Assembly: GCA_030447275.1 (NCBI GenBank)
Contig: JAUJPF010000028.1
Span: forward strand, 1-33,521
DNA: 33,521 nt
Direction of reading: 5' to 3'
Source of the DNA: Solirubrobacteraceae bacterium
Lineage (GTDB): Bacteria; Actinomycetota; Thermoleophilia; Solirubrobacterales; Solirubrobacteraceae
Positions 1-9,569 of this stretch are shown piece by piece; the first letter of the stretch is position 1, and the number at the start of each line of letters is the position of its first letter. Position numbers and translations under genes: made by a program. A model generated the notes under the pieces. The model searched no databases, was not told the DNA's origin, and saw nothing but the letters and a program-made list of their open reading frames with translations.

Positions 1-110
1 GGTCGTGACCCGCGCGCCGGGGGAGCTCCCGGCCGGTGTGCCGGCCCGCATGCCGGTCCGGGGGGGGCCCGCGGCCGGCGGCGCCCGCCCGGTCCAGGTC
101 ACCAGCGCGC
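1..110. other. Low-complexity contig edge
   Basis: The first hundred or so bases are dominated by G/C runs and translate, in the polyketide synthase frame, to a Gly/Ala/Pro/Arg-rich stretch that does not look like DH-domain sequence. I read this as unreliable assembly at a contig end rather than biology. It means the first roughly 35 residues of the open frame starting at 5 should not be trusted. Confidence 0.6.
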
Positions 111-3100
111 CGGCGGGCGCGGCCGGCGTGTGGCAGCCGCACGAGCGCGTCGAGGTCGGGCCCGCCGGCGCCGGCGCCGGCGCCTCGGTGACCCTGCCGC
201 CGGAGGACGGCGAGCCCCTCGACGCGTCCGCCCTGTACTCCGACCTGGACGACCTCGGGTACGGCTACGGCCCGACGTTCCAGGGCATCCGGGACGCCTG
301 GCACGTCGGCGAGGACGTGTGGGCCCGGGCGGCGCTGCCGGAGGCCGCGGAGCCGTCCGCGGGCCAGTACGGCCTTCACCCGGCCCTGCTGGACTCGGCG
401 ATGCACTCCCTGCTGCTGACCCAGCGTCTGAAGAACCAGACCGGCGACGACCTGTTCGTGCCCTACGAGGCCGAGCGCCTGTCGCTGTGGGAGAAGGGCC
501 TGTCGGAGATCTGGGTCCGGGTCGCCGACTTCGAGCTCGGCGACGGCGAGTTCTGGGCCTCGCTCGACCTCTACAACAGCGACGGCGTCAACGTCGGCCG
601 GCTGGAGCGCCTCCACGCGCGCCGGGTGGACCGGGCGGCGATGCGCCGTCTGGCCGCGGCCGGCGTGGACCGCTTCCAGTTCGACGTCGCCTGGCATCAC
701 GTCGACACCGAGCACGTCGACGTGGGCGGCTCCTGGGGGCTGCTGTCTCCCGGCGGCGACGTGGCGTGGGCGAAGGCCGCGAAGCGCGCCCTCGGGCGCG
801 CCGGCATCCAGGTCGTCAAGGTCGTCGACCTCGAAGACGCCGCGGACTTCGACGGCCTGATCTGCCTCTGGGACGGCGACGCGGACGTGGTGTCCCAGGC
901 GCACGAGCTCTCCGAGACGGCGCTGGCGCAGCTCCAGGAGGTCGCCCGGGCCGAGTTCCAGGCGCCGATCGTGTGGATCACGCGGCGCGCGGTGGGCACG
1001 GGCACCGACGACGCGGTCACCGGCCTCGGCGCCGCGCCGCTGTGGGGCCTGATGCGCGCCGCCCGCAACGAGCACCCCGAGCTGACCCTGCGCCAGATCG
1101 ACGTCGGCGACGACGACGCGGACCTCCAGGTCCTCGCCGCGGCGCTGATGCTGGAGGGCGAGCCGGAGTGCGCCGTGCGCCACGGTCGCGTGCTCGCGCC
1201 GCAGCTTCAGCGTGCGGCCGCGGCCGACGCCCTGGAGATCCCGGACGAGGGCGAGTGGCAGCTGGAGATCGCCGCCAAGGGCCGCCTGGACCAGCCGCTG
1301 ACGGTCAAGCCCAAGCCGGAGCAGGCGCTGGCCGCCGGCGAGATCCGCGCCGAGGTGAAAGCCGCCGGCGTGAACTTCCTCGACGTGCTCAACGCCCTGG
1401 GGATGGTGGAGATCCCGGCCTTCGGCCTCGAGTTCGCCGGCGTCGTCACCGAGGTCGGCGCCAGTGTCAAGCACGTCGCGGTCGGCGATCCCGTCATGGG
1501 CCTGGCCCGTGGCTCCTTCGCCTCCGAGGTGATCATCGACGGGCGCCGGGTGGCGCGCATGCCGGACCGCCTCAGCTTCGAGGAGGCGGCCACCATCCCG
1601 ATGACCTTCCTCACGGCGTGGTACGGCCTGCACCTGCTGGGCGCGATGCAGCCGGGCGAGCGGGTCCTGATCCACGCCGCGGCCGGCGGCGTCGGCATGG
1701 CCGCGACGCAGCTGGCGCTGCTGCACGGCGCCGAGGTGTTCGGCACCGCCAGCGAGCCGAAGTGGCCGGCGCTGCGCGACCTGGGCCTGGACGACGACCA
1801 CATCGCGTCCTCGCGCGACCTGGGCTTCGTCGAGCACTTCGGCAAGGCAGTGCCGGAGAACGGCTTCGACATCGTCCTGAACTCGCTGGCCAAGGAGTTC
1901 ATCGACGCGAGCCTCGGCATGCTGGGCAGCGGCGGTCGCTTCCTGGAGATGGGCAAGGTCGACCTGCGCGACGAGGCGTGGATCGACGAGAACCACCCGG
2001 GCGTCACCTACACGGTCTACAACCTGCCGGAGGCCGGGCCCGACCGCATCCAGGAGATGCTCGTCTCGATCGCCGGCCTGTTCGCGGAGGGCAGGCTCCA
2101 GCCGCTGCCGCTGCGCACCTTCCCGATGACCGAGACCTCCGATGCGCTGCGCTTCATGTCGCAGGCGCGGCACGTCGGCAAGGTGGTGCTGGTCCCGGCC
2201 GAGCACAAGCCGTTCATCCAGGACGGCGGCGCGGTGCTGATCACCGGCGGCGTCGGCGGCCTGGGCCGCTACCTGGCCAAGCGGCTGACGAGCGAGCACA
2301 GCGTCGACGACCTCGTCCTGACCTCGCGTCGCGGCCCGGACACCCCGGGTGCGGACGCGTTCGTGGAGGAGCTCGCCGAACTGGGCGCCAAGGCCACCGT
2401 GGTGGCCTGCGACGCGGCGGACGCGGAGGGGCTCGCGGCGGTCATGACCATGTTCGGCGAGGAGCGACCGCTGCGCGGCGTGATCCACGCGGCGGGCCTG
2501 CTGGACGACGGCGCGCTGAGCGCCATGACGCCGGAGCGGCTCGACGCGGTCCTCCAGCCGAAGCTGGACGGCGCGTGGCACCTGCACGAGCTGACCGAGG
2601 ACGTCGAGCTGGACTTCTTCGTGATGCTGTCCTCGATCGCCGGCGTCATGGGCTCGCCGGGCCAGTCCAACTACGCGGCCGCCAACAGCTTCCTCGACGC
2701 CCTCGCCCACCTGCGCCGCGCGAAGGGCCTGGCCGCCACCTCGGTCGTCGGCGGCCCGTGGGACGGCCACGGCATGGCGGCCCAGCTCAGCGAGGGCGAT
2801 CGCACGCGCATGTCGCGGCAGGGCATCGATGCGCTCGCTCCGGAGGAGGGCCTGGAGCTGATCGAGCTGGCGATGAAGGGCGGCCGCCCGATGACGATGG
2901 CGGCCGCGCTGGAGCTCAACCGCCTCCAGCAGGGCTTCGAGGAGCGCGGCGGCATCCCGCCGCTGTTCCGCACGCTGCTGAAGAACAACGGCAGCCGGCG
3001 CGGGGGCGGCGGCAAGGGCGGCGGCGGCGCCGACCTGCGCAAGCTGCTCAGCGAGACGGCGCCCGAGGAGCACGAGGCCGTCGTGCTGCAGATGGTCCGC

Positions 3101-4567
3101 GAAGAGGTGGCGAAGACGCTGGCCTTCGGATCGCCGGAGGACGTGGACGTCAGCCTGCCGCTGCAGGACATCGGCATCGACTCGCTGAGCGCGGTCCTGA
3201 TGCGCAACCAGCTCGCGGACATGACCGGCTTGGCGCTGCCGGCCAAGATCGCCTTCGACCACCCCGACCTGAAGGCGCTCGGCCGCTTCCTGCTGGCCGG
3301 GCTGCAGGAGGCAGGGCTCGAGGCGCCGGCCGAGCCGGCCGCCGAGCCGGTCGCCGCCGAGGGGCAGCCGGCGGAGCCCGCCGAGGGCGTGGACATGACG
3401 GGGGTGACGAAGGGCTACCTCGACCCCGCCCTTCGCTTCGACAACGCCGCGGGGACGCTGGAGAGCCCGGAGTCGGTCTTCGTCACCGGCGCCACCGGGT
3501 TCGTCGGCGCGTACCTCCTGCACGACCTGCTCGAGGCGGGCGTCGCCGCCCATTGCCTCGTGCGGGCGGACGACGCCGACCACGCCATGCGGCGGCTGGT
3601 CGCCTCGCTCGACGGCTACGGCCTCTGGAAGGAGCGCTACGCGCGGCTGGTCACCCCGGTCGTGGGCGACATGACCCAGCCCCTGTTCGGGCTCGACGAG
3701 GAGGCCTTCGACCAGCTGGCGGACCAGGTCGACGCCATCTGCCACTCCGCCGCGCTCGTCGACTGGATGCGGCCGCTGGAGGACTACATCACCCCCAATG
3801 TCGTCGGCGCGCACGAGGTCCTGCGCCTGGCCTCACGGGGGCGCGGCAAGACGGTCCACGTCATGTCCACCACGGCCACGCTCCCCAAGCACCTCGGCTA
3901 CGAGGTGACGCCGGACGATCGCGAGTACGGCTACCTGACCTCCAAGTGGATGGCGGAGCAGATGGTCGCGGCGGCGCGCTGGCGCGGGGCCAGGGCTTCG
4001 GTGTACCGCCTGCCGTTCGTCGGTGCGGCGGCCGGCACCGGCCACTTCAGGCTCGACCGCGGCGACTTCCTCCACAACCTGATCGCCGGCGGGATCGCGC
4101 TGGGCAGCTTCCCCGCGCTCGAGGGCCGGATCGCGTGCATGATGCCGGTCGACTACCTGAGCCGCACGGTCATCGACGTGATGACGCGGGATCTGGACCG
4201 GATCGGCAAGGACTACGACTACACCAACCCGCAGGCGCCGGCCTTCACCGAGCTGTTCGAGTCGATCGCCGCCGCCGGCTACGACGTCCAGACCGTGCCG
4301 TTCGAGGAGTGGAAGCAGCAGGCGCTCGACTACGCCACCACGCACCCCACGGGCTCGCTGGCCCGCATCGCCTCCGTGGTGGACGGCCTCACGCCGACGA
4401 GCCTCGCGGTGATGCTCGAGGGCTACCCCGTCGGCCCCGACGCGTTCGGCGGGGACGACTACCCGGCTCCGCCGATCGACGCGCAGTACATGCAGCGCTA
4501 CCTCGACCGCATCAGCGCGACGCCGCGCGACGCGGCGGACGAGTCGAAGGAAGCCATCCTGGCGTGA
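5..4567 (+). CDS. Type I polyketide synthase, 3' part, with terminal thioester reductase
   Basis: This is the C-terminal 1520 residues of a modular or iterative PKS; the KS and AT domains would lie off the contig, so position 5 is not a real start. Domains in order: end of a dehydratase (about 60-215, with HPALLDSA carrying the catalytic Asp); a structural ketoreductase half (about 225-410); an enoylreductase (about 430-735, NADPH-binding loop AAAGGVGMA near 556); a ketoreductase (about 740-935, TGGVGGLG near 745, Tyr890 in YAAANSF, and an LDD motif usually linked to B-type stereochemistry); an ACP with GIDSLS (Ser1060); and an NAD-binding thioester reductase (about 1158-1500, TGATGFVG, then Tyr1310 and Lys1314 in GYLTSKW). 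The set implies a fully reduced chain released reductively as an aldehyde or alcohol rather than by a thioesterase. A Gly/Arg-rich linker near residues 998-1012 precedes the ACP. The next gene starts 44 bp downstream. Confidence 0.93.
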   Translation: MTRAPGELPAGVPARMPVRGGPAAGGARPVQVTSAPAGAAGVWQPHERVEVGPAGAGAGASVTLPPEDGEPLDASALYSDLDDLGYGYGPTFQGIRDAWHVGEDVWARAALPEAAEPSAGQYGLHPALLDSAMHSLLLTQRLKNQTGDDLFVPYEAERLSLWEKGLSEIWVRVADFELGDGEFWASLDLYNSDGVNVGRLERLHARRVDRAAMRRLAAAGVDRFQFDVAWHHVDTEHVDVGGSWGLLSPGGDVAWAKAAKRALGRAGIQVVKVVDLEDAADFDGLICLWDGDADVVSQAHELSETALAQLQEVARAEFQAPIVWITRRAVGTGTDDAVTGLGAAPLWGLMRAARNEHPELTLRQIDVGDDDADLQVLAAALMLEGEPECAVRHGRVLAPQLQRAAAADALEIPDEGEWQLEIAAKGRLDQPLTVKPKPEQALAAGEIRAEVKAAGVNFLDVLNALGMVEIPAFGLEFAGVVTEVGASVKHVAVGDPVMGLARGSFASEVIIDGRRVARMPDRLSFEEAATIPMTFLTAWYGLHLLGAMQPGERVLIHAAAGGVGMAATQLALLHGAEVFGTASEPKWPALRDLGLDDDHIASSRDLGFVEHFGKAVPENGFDIVLNSLAKEFIDASLGMLGSGGRFLEMGKVDLRDEAWIDENHPGVTYTVYNLPEAGPDRIQEMLVSIAGLFAEGRLQPLPLRTFPMTETSDALRFMSQARHVGKVVLVPAEHKPFIQDGGAVLITGGVGGLGRYLAKRLTSEHSVDDLVLTSRRGPDTPGADAFVEELAELGAKATVVACDAADAEGLAAVMTMFGEERPLRGVIHAAGLLDDGALSAMTPERLDAVLQPKLDGAWHLHELTEDVELDFFVMLSSIAGVMGSPGQSNYAAANSFLDALAHLRRAKGLAATSVVGGPWDGHGMAAQLSEGDRTRMSRQGIDALAPEEGLELIELAMKGGRPMTMAAALELNRLQQGFEERGGIPPLFRTLLKNNGSRRGGGGKGGGGADLRKLLSETAPEEHEAVVLQMVREEVAKTLAFGSPEDVDVSLPLQDIGIDSLSAVLMRNQLADMTGLALPAKIAFDHPDLKALGRFLLAGLQEAGLEAPAEPAAEPVAAEGQPAEPAEGVDMTGVTKGYLDPALRFDNAAGTLESPESVFVTGATGFVGAYLLHDLLEAGVAAHCLVRADDADHAMRRLVASLDGYGLWKERYARLVTPVVGDMTQPLFGLDEEAFDQLADQVDAICHSAALVDWMRPLEDYITPNVVGAHEVLRLASRGRGKTVHVMSTTATLPKHLGYEVTPDDREYGYLTSKWMAEQMVAAARWRGARASVYRLPFVGAAAGTGHFRLDRGDFLHNLIAGGIALGSFPALEGRIACMMPVDYLSRTVIDVMTRDLDRIGKDYDYTNPQAPAFTELFESIAAAGYDVQTVPFEEWKQQALDYATTHPTGSLARIASVVDGLTPTSLAVMLEGYPVGPDAFGGDDYPAPPIDAQYMQRYLDRISATPRDAADESKEAILA

Positions 4568-4611
4568 CGGCCGGGACCTGGCACGCCGTTCCACTGGAGA
4601 GGACACCCGCC

Positions 4612-5928
4612 ATGACCGACACACTGCAGCAGGGCTCCGAGACCGAACCGGTCGTGACCGGGACCTACCAGAAGACCGGCACCTTCCTGAACGAGTCGGC
4701 GGGGGCCCACGCCCGGCACCTGGTGGGCGTGCTCGACAAGTACGAGGTCGATCCGGCGGAGATGGCGACCCGGCTGCCGCCGAACCGCGCGCTCAACCCG
4801 AGCTGCTTCCACCCCGACGCGGAGCCCACGCAGGTCGTGCAGATGAACCTCGACGAGGGTCTGGCCGAGAGGCTCGCGCGGCAGCTGCGCTGTCAGGCCG
4901 TCATCCAGGAGAGCTTCGCCGCCGCGTCCATCGGCTCGTACTTCCCGCTGTCGACGATGTTCGAGAACTCCGTCTTCTTCGTCCCCTCGGCGAAGCGCTT
5001 CTACGACCTCAACCAGGACATCGTGCACGAGCACTTCCCGGAGGTGGAGAGCGCGGTGGTCAACGCGTTCGTCGTGCCGGCGAACAAGCGGCCGTACGGC
5101 ACCCACTCGGCCAGCAGCATCGCGTTGCAGATCCCGTCGCTGGTGAAGAAGCAGCTCGGCTTCCCCACCGAGTACCGCAGCTTCCACACCGCCCTGACGC
5201 CGACGCCGCTGGACCGGCAGCCGTTCGTGATCTTCGAGGAGGCCGAGGTCGAGGCGCCCAACCTCCAGTTCGCGTACGAGCACATCATCGGGCACGACCT
5301 CGAGGAGGACGAGAAGGCGGCGGTCGACAAGGCCCTCTACCTGTTCCTGGAGGGCAAGCTCTCGGAGATCGACCTCCCCAGCGTCCGCGACTTCCTGATG
5401 GCGAAGTACTGGGAGAAGCGCTATGCCGACACGCCCTCACCGGGCTACTACTGCGACTCGCGGGTGGGCGACGCGCTGGTGTTCGACAACTACCGCGCGC
5501 ACGCGGACAGCACGCTGCCGCTGAGCATGAAGGACCGGTTGACGATCGACTTCCGGTGCTTCAACAAGGTGCACTATCCGCGCGGCATGACGAGCGGCCT
5601 CGACTTCATCGTCGACCCCGACGAGCGCGCCTACCAGGTCACTCGCAAGTGGGCGGCGCTGGAGTTCCTGGTCGCCACGCTCGGATACGAGGACATCGAC
5701 GAGTTCCTTCGCGTGGTGTTCGGCAGCAAGCGCAAGGAGGACCTCGATCCGTTCGAGCTCACGACGGATCTGCAATTCGGGATCTACAACAAAAGTCAGT
5801 ACCATCTCCTCGATCAGGATCTCGACGCGCACTACGAGCGCGTCGAGGCGCTGTACGACCGGATCGAGCGAGACGGGGAGTACGTGCTTCCGACCCGCGC
5901 CAAGGAGTGCCTCGCGGCGCTCTCGTAA
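4612..5928 (+). CDS. Unassigned PKS-cluster protein, possibly Fe(II)/2-oxoglutarate oxygenase-like
   Basis: A 438-residue soluble protein. The start is ATG 4612, preceded by a good purine-rich ribosome site (GGAGAGGA, 4595-4602); the frame is open far upstream, but that part is only a shadow of the PKS. I do not recognise the family with certainty. The segment around residues 280-310 (GDALVFDNYRAH, then RLTIDFRC) resembles the distal His/Arg part of double-stranded beta-helix Fe(II)/2-oxoglutarate oxygenases such as the phytanoyl-CoA dioxygenase group. I could not place a convincing upstream His-X-Asp/Glu pair in proper register, so the assignment is tentative. Its stop overlaps the start of the next gene as TAATG, so it is probably translationally coupled to the hydrolase and belongs to the PKS operon, where it would tailor the polyketide aldehyde or alcohol. 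Confidence 0.75.
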   Translation: MTDTLQQGSETEPVVTGTYQKTGTFLNESAGAHARHLVGVLDKYEVDPAEMATRLPPNRALNPSCFHPDAEPTQVVQMNLDEGLAERLARQLRCQAVIQESFAAASIGSYFPLSTMFENSVFFVPSAKRFYDLNQDIVHEHFPEVESAVVNAFVVPANKRPYGTHSASSIALQIPSLVKKQLGFPTEYRSFHTALTPTPLDRQPFVIFEEAEVEAPNLQFAYEHIIGHDLEEDEKAAVDKALYLFLEGKLSEIDLPSVRDFLMAKYWEKRYADTPSPGYYCDSRVGDALVFDNYRAHADSTLPLSMKDRLTIDFRCFNKVHYPRGMTSGLDFIVDPDERAYQVTRKWAALEFLVATLGYEDIDEFLRVVFGSKRKEDLDPFELTTDLQFGIYNKSQYHLLDQDLDAHYERVEALYDRIERDGEYVLPTRAKECLAALS

Positions 5929-6710
5929 TGGCTCACGCCGTAGACATCGATGGTCTCGTCCAGCAGTTCTGGACGATCCACAAGGTCCCGCACGACCCGC
6001 GCACGAAGGCGTTCCTCGATCGCTGCGAGTCGCACGCCATCGACGCGAACGGCGCGTCGTACGCGTACTTCCGGACCGGGAGCGGGCCGACGGTGCTGCT
6101 CGTCCACGGCGTTCACAGCAACCTGGCGAGCATGGTGGGCGTCGGCGAGGAGCTGTTGAAGCACGGACACGAGGTGGTGCTCTTCGACGCGCCCGCCCAC
6201 GGAGAGGCCGCTGGGACGACGACCAATCCGATCGAGGTGTGCCGGGTGATCCGCGGCATCGCGGCCGAGCTCGGCGAGCTTCATGCGATCGTCGCTCATT
6301 CCCTGGGCGGGCTGTGGACCCTCTCCGCCTGGGGCGACGCCGTACGCGCGAAGGCGCTCGTCTCCATCTCCACGCCGTCGACGCTGTGGTTCCTGGTCGA
6401 GAAGTTCGCCCAGTTCAACACCATGGACGACGACCAGGTGCGGGAGTTCGCCGCGCGGATCGAGAGCGACCTGGGCAGCGAGCTGTGGGCCGACCACTCA
6501 CCGAAAGAGCTCGTCAAGACGCTCGAGGTACCCGGGCTGATCGTCCACGGGACGAATGACGAGCTGGTTCCACACGAGCACACCGCCGAGCTGCACGCCG
6601 GGTGGCGTCAGTCGACCGTGAAGCTGGTCGAGCGTGCCGGTCACTACGACATCGCCGGCTCAGCCGAGGTCTTGGACCTCGTCCCCGCCTACCTGCAGGA
6701 AGTGACGTAG
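5928..6710 (+). CDS. Alpha/beta hydrolase (first of two)
   Basis: A 260-residue cytosolic alpha/beta-hydrolase-fold protein. Visible landmarks are the oxyanion-hole motif LLVHGVHSN (about 57-65), the nucleophile elbow AHSLGG with Ser125, a candidate acid Asp211 in HGTNDELVP, and His239 in AGHYD, so the triad is complete. The ATG shares its A with the upstream TAA stop (TAATG), and the nearest purine-rich tract (AAGGAG, about 5901) is too far away for independent initiation, so coupling to the upstream gene is likely. In a PKS locus such a protein may hydrolyse an ester or thioester intermediate or act as an editing thioesterase; that role is inference. A second hydrolase follows after 6 bp but is clearly divergent, so they are not recent duplicates. 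Confidence 0.88.
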   Translation: MAHAVDIDGLVQQFWTIHKVPHDPRTKAFLDRCESHAIDANGASYAYFRTGSGPTVLLVHGVHSNLASMVGVGEELLKHGHEVVLFDAPAHGEAAGTTTNPIEVCRVIRGIAAELGELHAIVAHSLGGLWTLSAWGDAVRAKALVSISTPSTLWFLVEKFAQFNTMDDDQVREFAARIESDLGSELWADHSPKELVKTLEVPGLIVHGTNDELVPHEHTAELHAGWRQSTVKLVERAGHYDIAGSAEVLDLVPAYLQEVT

Positions 6711-6716
6711 CCAGCG

Positions 6717-7583
6717 ATGCCGCCGGGTTCGCTGGTGCCGATCGGCGGCAGGGTCGCGCCGAGACTCGCCTCGAAGATGCTGACGCGGCGGGTGCTGTTC
6801 ACGCCGATCACGACACAGCCTTCCGACCGCGCGAGGGAGATCCTCGACCAGGCGTGCACCGAGACGGAGGTCGTCGATGGCGACAGCGTCGTCCTCTACC
6901 GGTGGGGCGACGGCGAGCGGCGGGTCCTGCTCGTGCACGGCTGGTCGGGCAACGCCGGGCATATGACCGCGCTGGCCGAGGCGCTCGTGGCAGCGGGGTT
7001 CACGGCGGTGGCGATGGACCTACCCGGCCACGGCCGGTCGGAGGGCACTCGGTCTTCGGTGGTCCACTTCGCCCGCGCGATCGAGGCGGCCCGGCGCCGG
7101 TACGGGGACTTCCACGCGGTCGTCGCTCATTCGCTGGGCGCGGCTGCCACGGCGTACGCGCTCTCGCGAGGACTCGGGTGCGCGAGGGCCGTGTTCTTCA
7201 ACCCGCTTGCCAGCTACGAGGGCATGTGGCGCCGCACCCAGGTCAGGCTCGGCGCCTCGCCCTTGTTCATACAGTCCGCCGTCAAGCATGCAGAGCGCTG
7301 GTTGGGCGTCTCGTTCCCCGACATCGAGCCGACCGCCTTGGCGCCGCGGCTGTCGTGTCGGCTGCTGGTCATCCACGACACCCACGACCCGGAGACGCCG
7401 ATCTCCGAGAGCGCGGCGTTGGTGGAGGCGTGGCCGGACGCGGAGCTGGTCACCGTCGAGAAGATGGGCCACACCCGGGTCTTGCGCAGTGACGACCTGG
7501 TCCAGCGCGCGGTCGATCTCGTCGCTGCGCCGGAGAGCAAGAGCTCCGCAACCCCTCACCCCGTCTCCGGGAGCCACGCATGA
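6717..7583 (+). CDS. Alpha/beta hydrolase (second of two)
   Basis: A 288-residue alpha/beta hydrolase. It has an N-terminal extension of about 55 residues, then [13 protein letters not shown] (71-83), DLPGHGRS (101-108), the nucleophile elbow AHSLGA with Ser139, a candidate acid Asp224 (HDTHDPETP) and His252 (KMGHTRV). It resembles the serine-hydrolase branch that includes lysophospholipase- and esterase-like enzymes. The ATG at 6717 follows the first hydrolase by 6 bp, and its stop overlaps the next start as ATGA, continuing the operon. The substrate cannot be told from the sequence; product release, ester cleavage or resistance are all possible in a polyketide setting. Confidence 0.88.
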   Translation: MPPGSLVPIGGRVAPRLASKMLTRRVLFTPITTQPSDRAREILDQACTETEVVDGDSVVLYRWGDGERRVLLVHGWSGNAGHMTALAEALVAAGFTAVAMDLPGHGRSEGTRSSVVHFARAIEAARRRYGDFHAVVAHSLGAAATAYALSRGLGCARAVFFNPLASYEGMWRRTQVRLGASPLFIQSAVKHAERWLGVSFPDIEPTALAPRLSCRLLVIHDTHDPETPISESAALVEAWPDAELVTVEKMGHTRVLRSDDLVQRAVDLVAAPESKSSATPHPVSGSHA

Positions 7584-8134
7584 ACGAGACCGTCGTCGTC
7601 GGATACGCGCGCACCGCCGTCGGCACCCTCGGCGGGGGGCTCTCGCCTCTCGCCGCCACCGACCTTGGGGGCAAAGCCATCGCGGCCGCACTCGAGCGCG
7701 CCGGCGTGCCGGCCGACCAGGTCGAGTGCACCGTCATGGGCCACGCGCTCCAGGCCGCCACCGGCCAGGCCACCGCCCGCCAGGCTGCCGTCAACGCCGG
7801 CATCCCGCTGGAGGTCCCCGCCGAGACGATGAACAAGGTGTGCCTCTCGGGCACGAGCGCGATCGCGCGCGGCTCGTCGCTGATCGCCCTCGGGGAGTAC
7901 GACAAGGCGTTCGCGTCGGTCGCCATGGCTGCCGTCGACGACCTCGGCCTCGACGAGGACGTGGTCAACGTCAACGGCGGCGCCGTGGCGATGGGTCACC
8001 CGCTGGGCTGCAGCGGCGCTCGCATCACGGTGACGCTCGTGAACGAGCTGCGCCGCCGTGGCGGCGGGATCGGGGCGTCCGCCCTGTGCGGAGGCGGCGG
8101 CCAAGGCGATGCCCTGATCCTCGAGGTGGCGTGA
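7580..8134 (+). CDS. Miniature thiolase: internally deleted acetyl-CoA acetyltransferase
   Basis: A 184-residue protein made of the two ends of a thiolase joined in frame. The N-terminal part keeps the nucleophile Cys88 in NKVCLSG. The C-terminal part keeps [17 protein letters not shown] with His140 and the second catalytic Cys170 in CGGGGQG. Family members are about 390 residues, so about 200 are missing: everything between the first-domain segment IALGEYD (102-108) and the second-domain segment KAFASVAM (109-116), including the substrate-loop domain and the usual AGGMESM region. It has a clean ATGA overlap with the upstream gene, a ribosome site (GGGAG) and no frameshift. It may be a decayed enzyme kept open by chance, an assembly collapse, or a working remnant in polyketide metabolism. 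Normal thiolases condense or cleave acyl-CoAs. Confidence 0.85.
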   Translation: MNETVVVGYARTAVGTLGGGLSPLAATDLGGKAIAAALERAGVPADQVECTVMGHALQAATGQATARQAAVNAGIPLEVPAETMNKVCLSGTSAIARGSSLIALGEYDKAFASVAMAAVDDLGLDEDVVNVNGGAVAMGHPLGCSGARITVTLVNELRRRGGGIGASALCGGGGQGDALILEVA

Positions 8135-8139
8135 ACGTC

Positions 8140-9567
8140 ATGGGCAAGCCCGAAGGCGCACCGAACCCGAGTCACGTCCTGGCGCTGTGCAGCGGCATCA
8201 CCTTCATCGCGTTCCTCGACTTCGCGGTCGTCAACATCGCGTTCCCGGAGATCCTCGAGGACTTCCCGGGCACGTCGCTGGACACGATGACGTGGATCGT
8301 CAGCGGCTACGCGGTGATGTTCGCCGCCGTCCTGGCGCCTGCCGGACGGATCGCCGACAGCATCGGCCGGCGGACCGTCTTCCTCTGGTCGCTCGCCGCG
8401 TTCACCCTCGCATCGCTCCTCTGCGGATTGGCGCCGTCGGTCGAGTGGCTGGTCGCCGCTCGGTTCGTTCAGGGCGCGGCCGCCGGAGGAATGGTCCCGG
8501 CCGCGCTGGGCCTGATCCTGTCGACGACGCCCCGTGAGCGCATTGCGCGAGCGGTCTCCGTCTGGTCCGCGGCCGCGGGCTTCTCGGCGGCGATCGGGCC
8601 GGCGGTGGGTGGCCTGCTGCTGCCCGAGTTCGGATGGCGGGCGGCGTTCTTCGTCAACCTGCCGTTCGGCGCCGTCCTGCTGGCCGGCGGCCTCGCGATC
8701 CTGCCGAGGCACGTCCCGGGTTCGGGCGACCGGTTGCCCGACGCGACCGGCACCGCCGTTCTCGGTCTCGGGATCGTCGCCGTGGTCAGCGCGCTCACCG
8801 AGGGCGGCAACTGGGGTTGGCTGGATGCTCGGACGCTCAGCCTGGGCGTCGTCGGGATCGCGCTCGTCATCGTCGCCGTGCTGCGGTCGCGCACGCACCG
8901 CGCCCCGACGATCGACCTCGAGGTCTGGCGGAACCGCACGTACAAGCTCGCCACCGGCGGCCTCGGCCTGCTCAGCAGCACGATGTTCGCGTGGAACATC
9001 GCCGCTCCGCTGTTCGCGGCGACCATCTGGGACTGGACGATCCTGGGCACCGCGGGGGCGTTGAGCATCGGTGCGGTGAGCTTCGTGGCCGGCTCGCTGA
9101 TCGCCGGGCGGCTGAAGACCCCGGTCTCGCAGGTGAAGGTGACGATCGTGGGCTGCGTGCTCTTCGCAGGCAGCAACGCGATCTGGGCATCGAGCCTGTT
9201 CGGATCGACGTCGAACTTCTGGGGCGGGTGGCTGCCGGCGGCCGTTCTCGGCGGCGGCGGACTCGGCCTCGCGATGACGTGCCTGTCGACGCTCGCCGCC
9301 GGCGCGATGCTCCCGCTCAAGTTCGCCGGCGGCATCGGCATGACGTTGTCGGTTCGTCAGGTCGGCGGCGCCGTCGGCGTTGCCGGGTTCGCCGCCATCA
9401 TGCTCTCGAGCGCGGACCCCGGAAGCGTCTCGTCGTTCCACAACGTCTACATCGCCGCGATGGCGGTCAACCTGATCTGCGCGCTCTCGGTGAGCGCCTT
9501 GATCCCCGTGTTCCGGCCGTCGCCCTCGCCCGAGCTGGCGGTCGCGCCCGAACGTGCCGGGAACTAG
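8140..9567 (+). CDS. MFS transporter, DHA2 (14-TM) drug-exporter type
   Basis: A 475-residue inner-membrane protein with many hydrophobic segments, as expected for the DHA2 drug:H+ antiporter branch of the major facilitator superfamily. Landmarks are LDFAVVNIAFPEI in TM1 (the DHA2 TM1 signature), the motif A loop GRIADSIGRR after TM2, and a motif C-like segment (GPAVGGLLL) in TM5. Two starts compete: GTG 8131 overlaps the thiolase stop as GTGA, while ATG 8140 lies 10 nt after a purine-rich GAGGTGG (8123-8129), so I prefer ATG 8140. It is the last intact gene of the polyketide operon and is the obvious candidate for exporting the product and self-protection. The specific substrate is unknown. 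Confidence 0.92.
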   Translation: MGKPEGAPNPSHVLALCSGITFIAFLDFAVVNIAFPEILEDFPGTSLDTMTWIVSGYAVMFAAVLAPAGRIADSIGRRTVFLWSLAAFTLASLLCGLAPSVEWLVAARFVQGAAAGGMVPAALGLILSTTPRERIARAVSVWSAAAGFSAAIGPAVGGLLLPEFGWRAAFFVNLPFGAVLLAGGLAILPRHVPGSGDRLPDATGTAVLGLGIVAVVSALTEGGNWGWLDARTLSLGVVGIALVIVAVLRSRTHRAPTIDLEVWRNRTYKLATGGLGLLSSTMFAWNIAAPLFAATIWDWTILGTAGALSIGAVSFVAGSLIAGRLKTPVSQVKVTIVGCVLFAGSNAIWASSLFGSTSNFWGGWLPAAVLGGGGLGLAMTCLSTLAAGAMLPLKFAGGIGMTLSVRQVGGAVGVAGFAAIMLSSADPGSVSSFHNVYIAAMAVNLICALSVSALIPVFRPSPSPELAVAPERAGN

Positions 9568-9569
9568 CC

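Noticed and set aside
130..5928. 1932-codon open frame overlapping the PKS
   Set aside because: Arg/Gly/Ala-rich shadow of the PKS up to 4567; only the part from ATG 4612 is a real gene.
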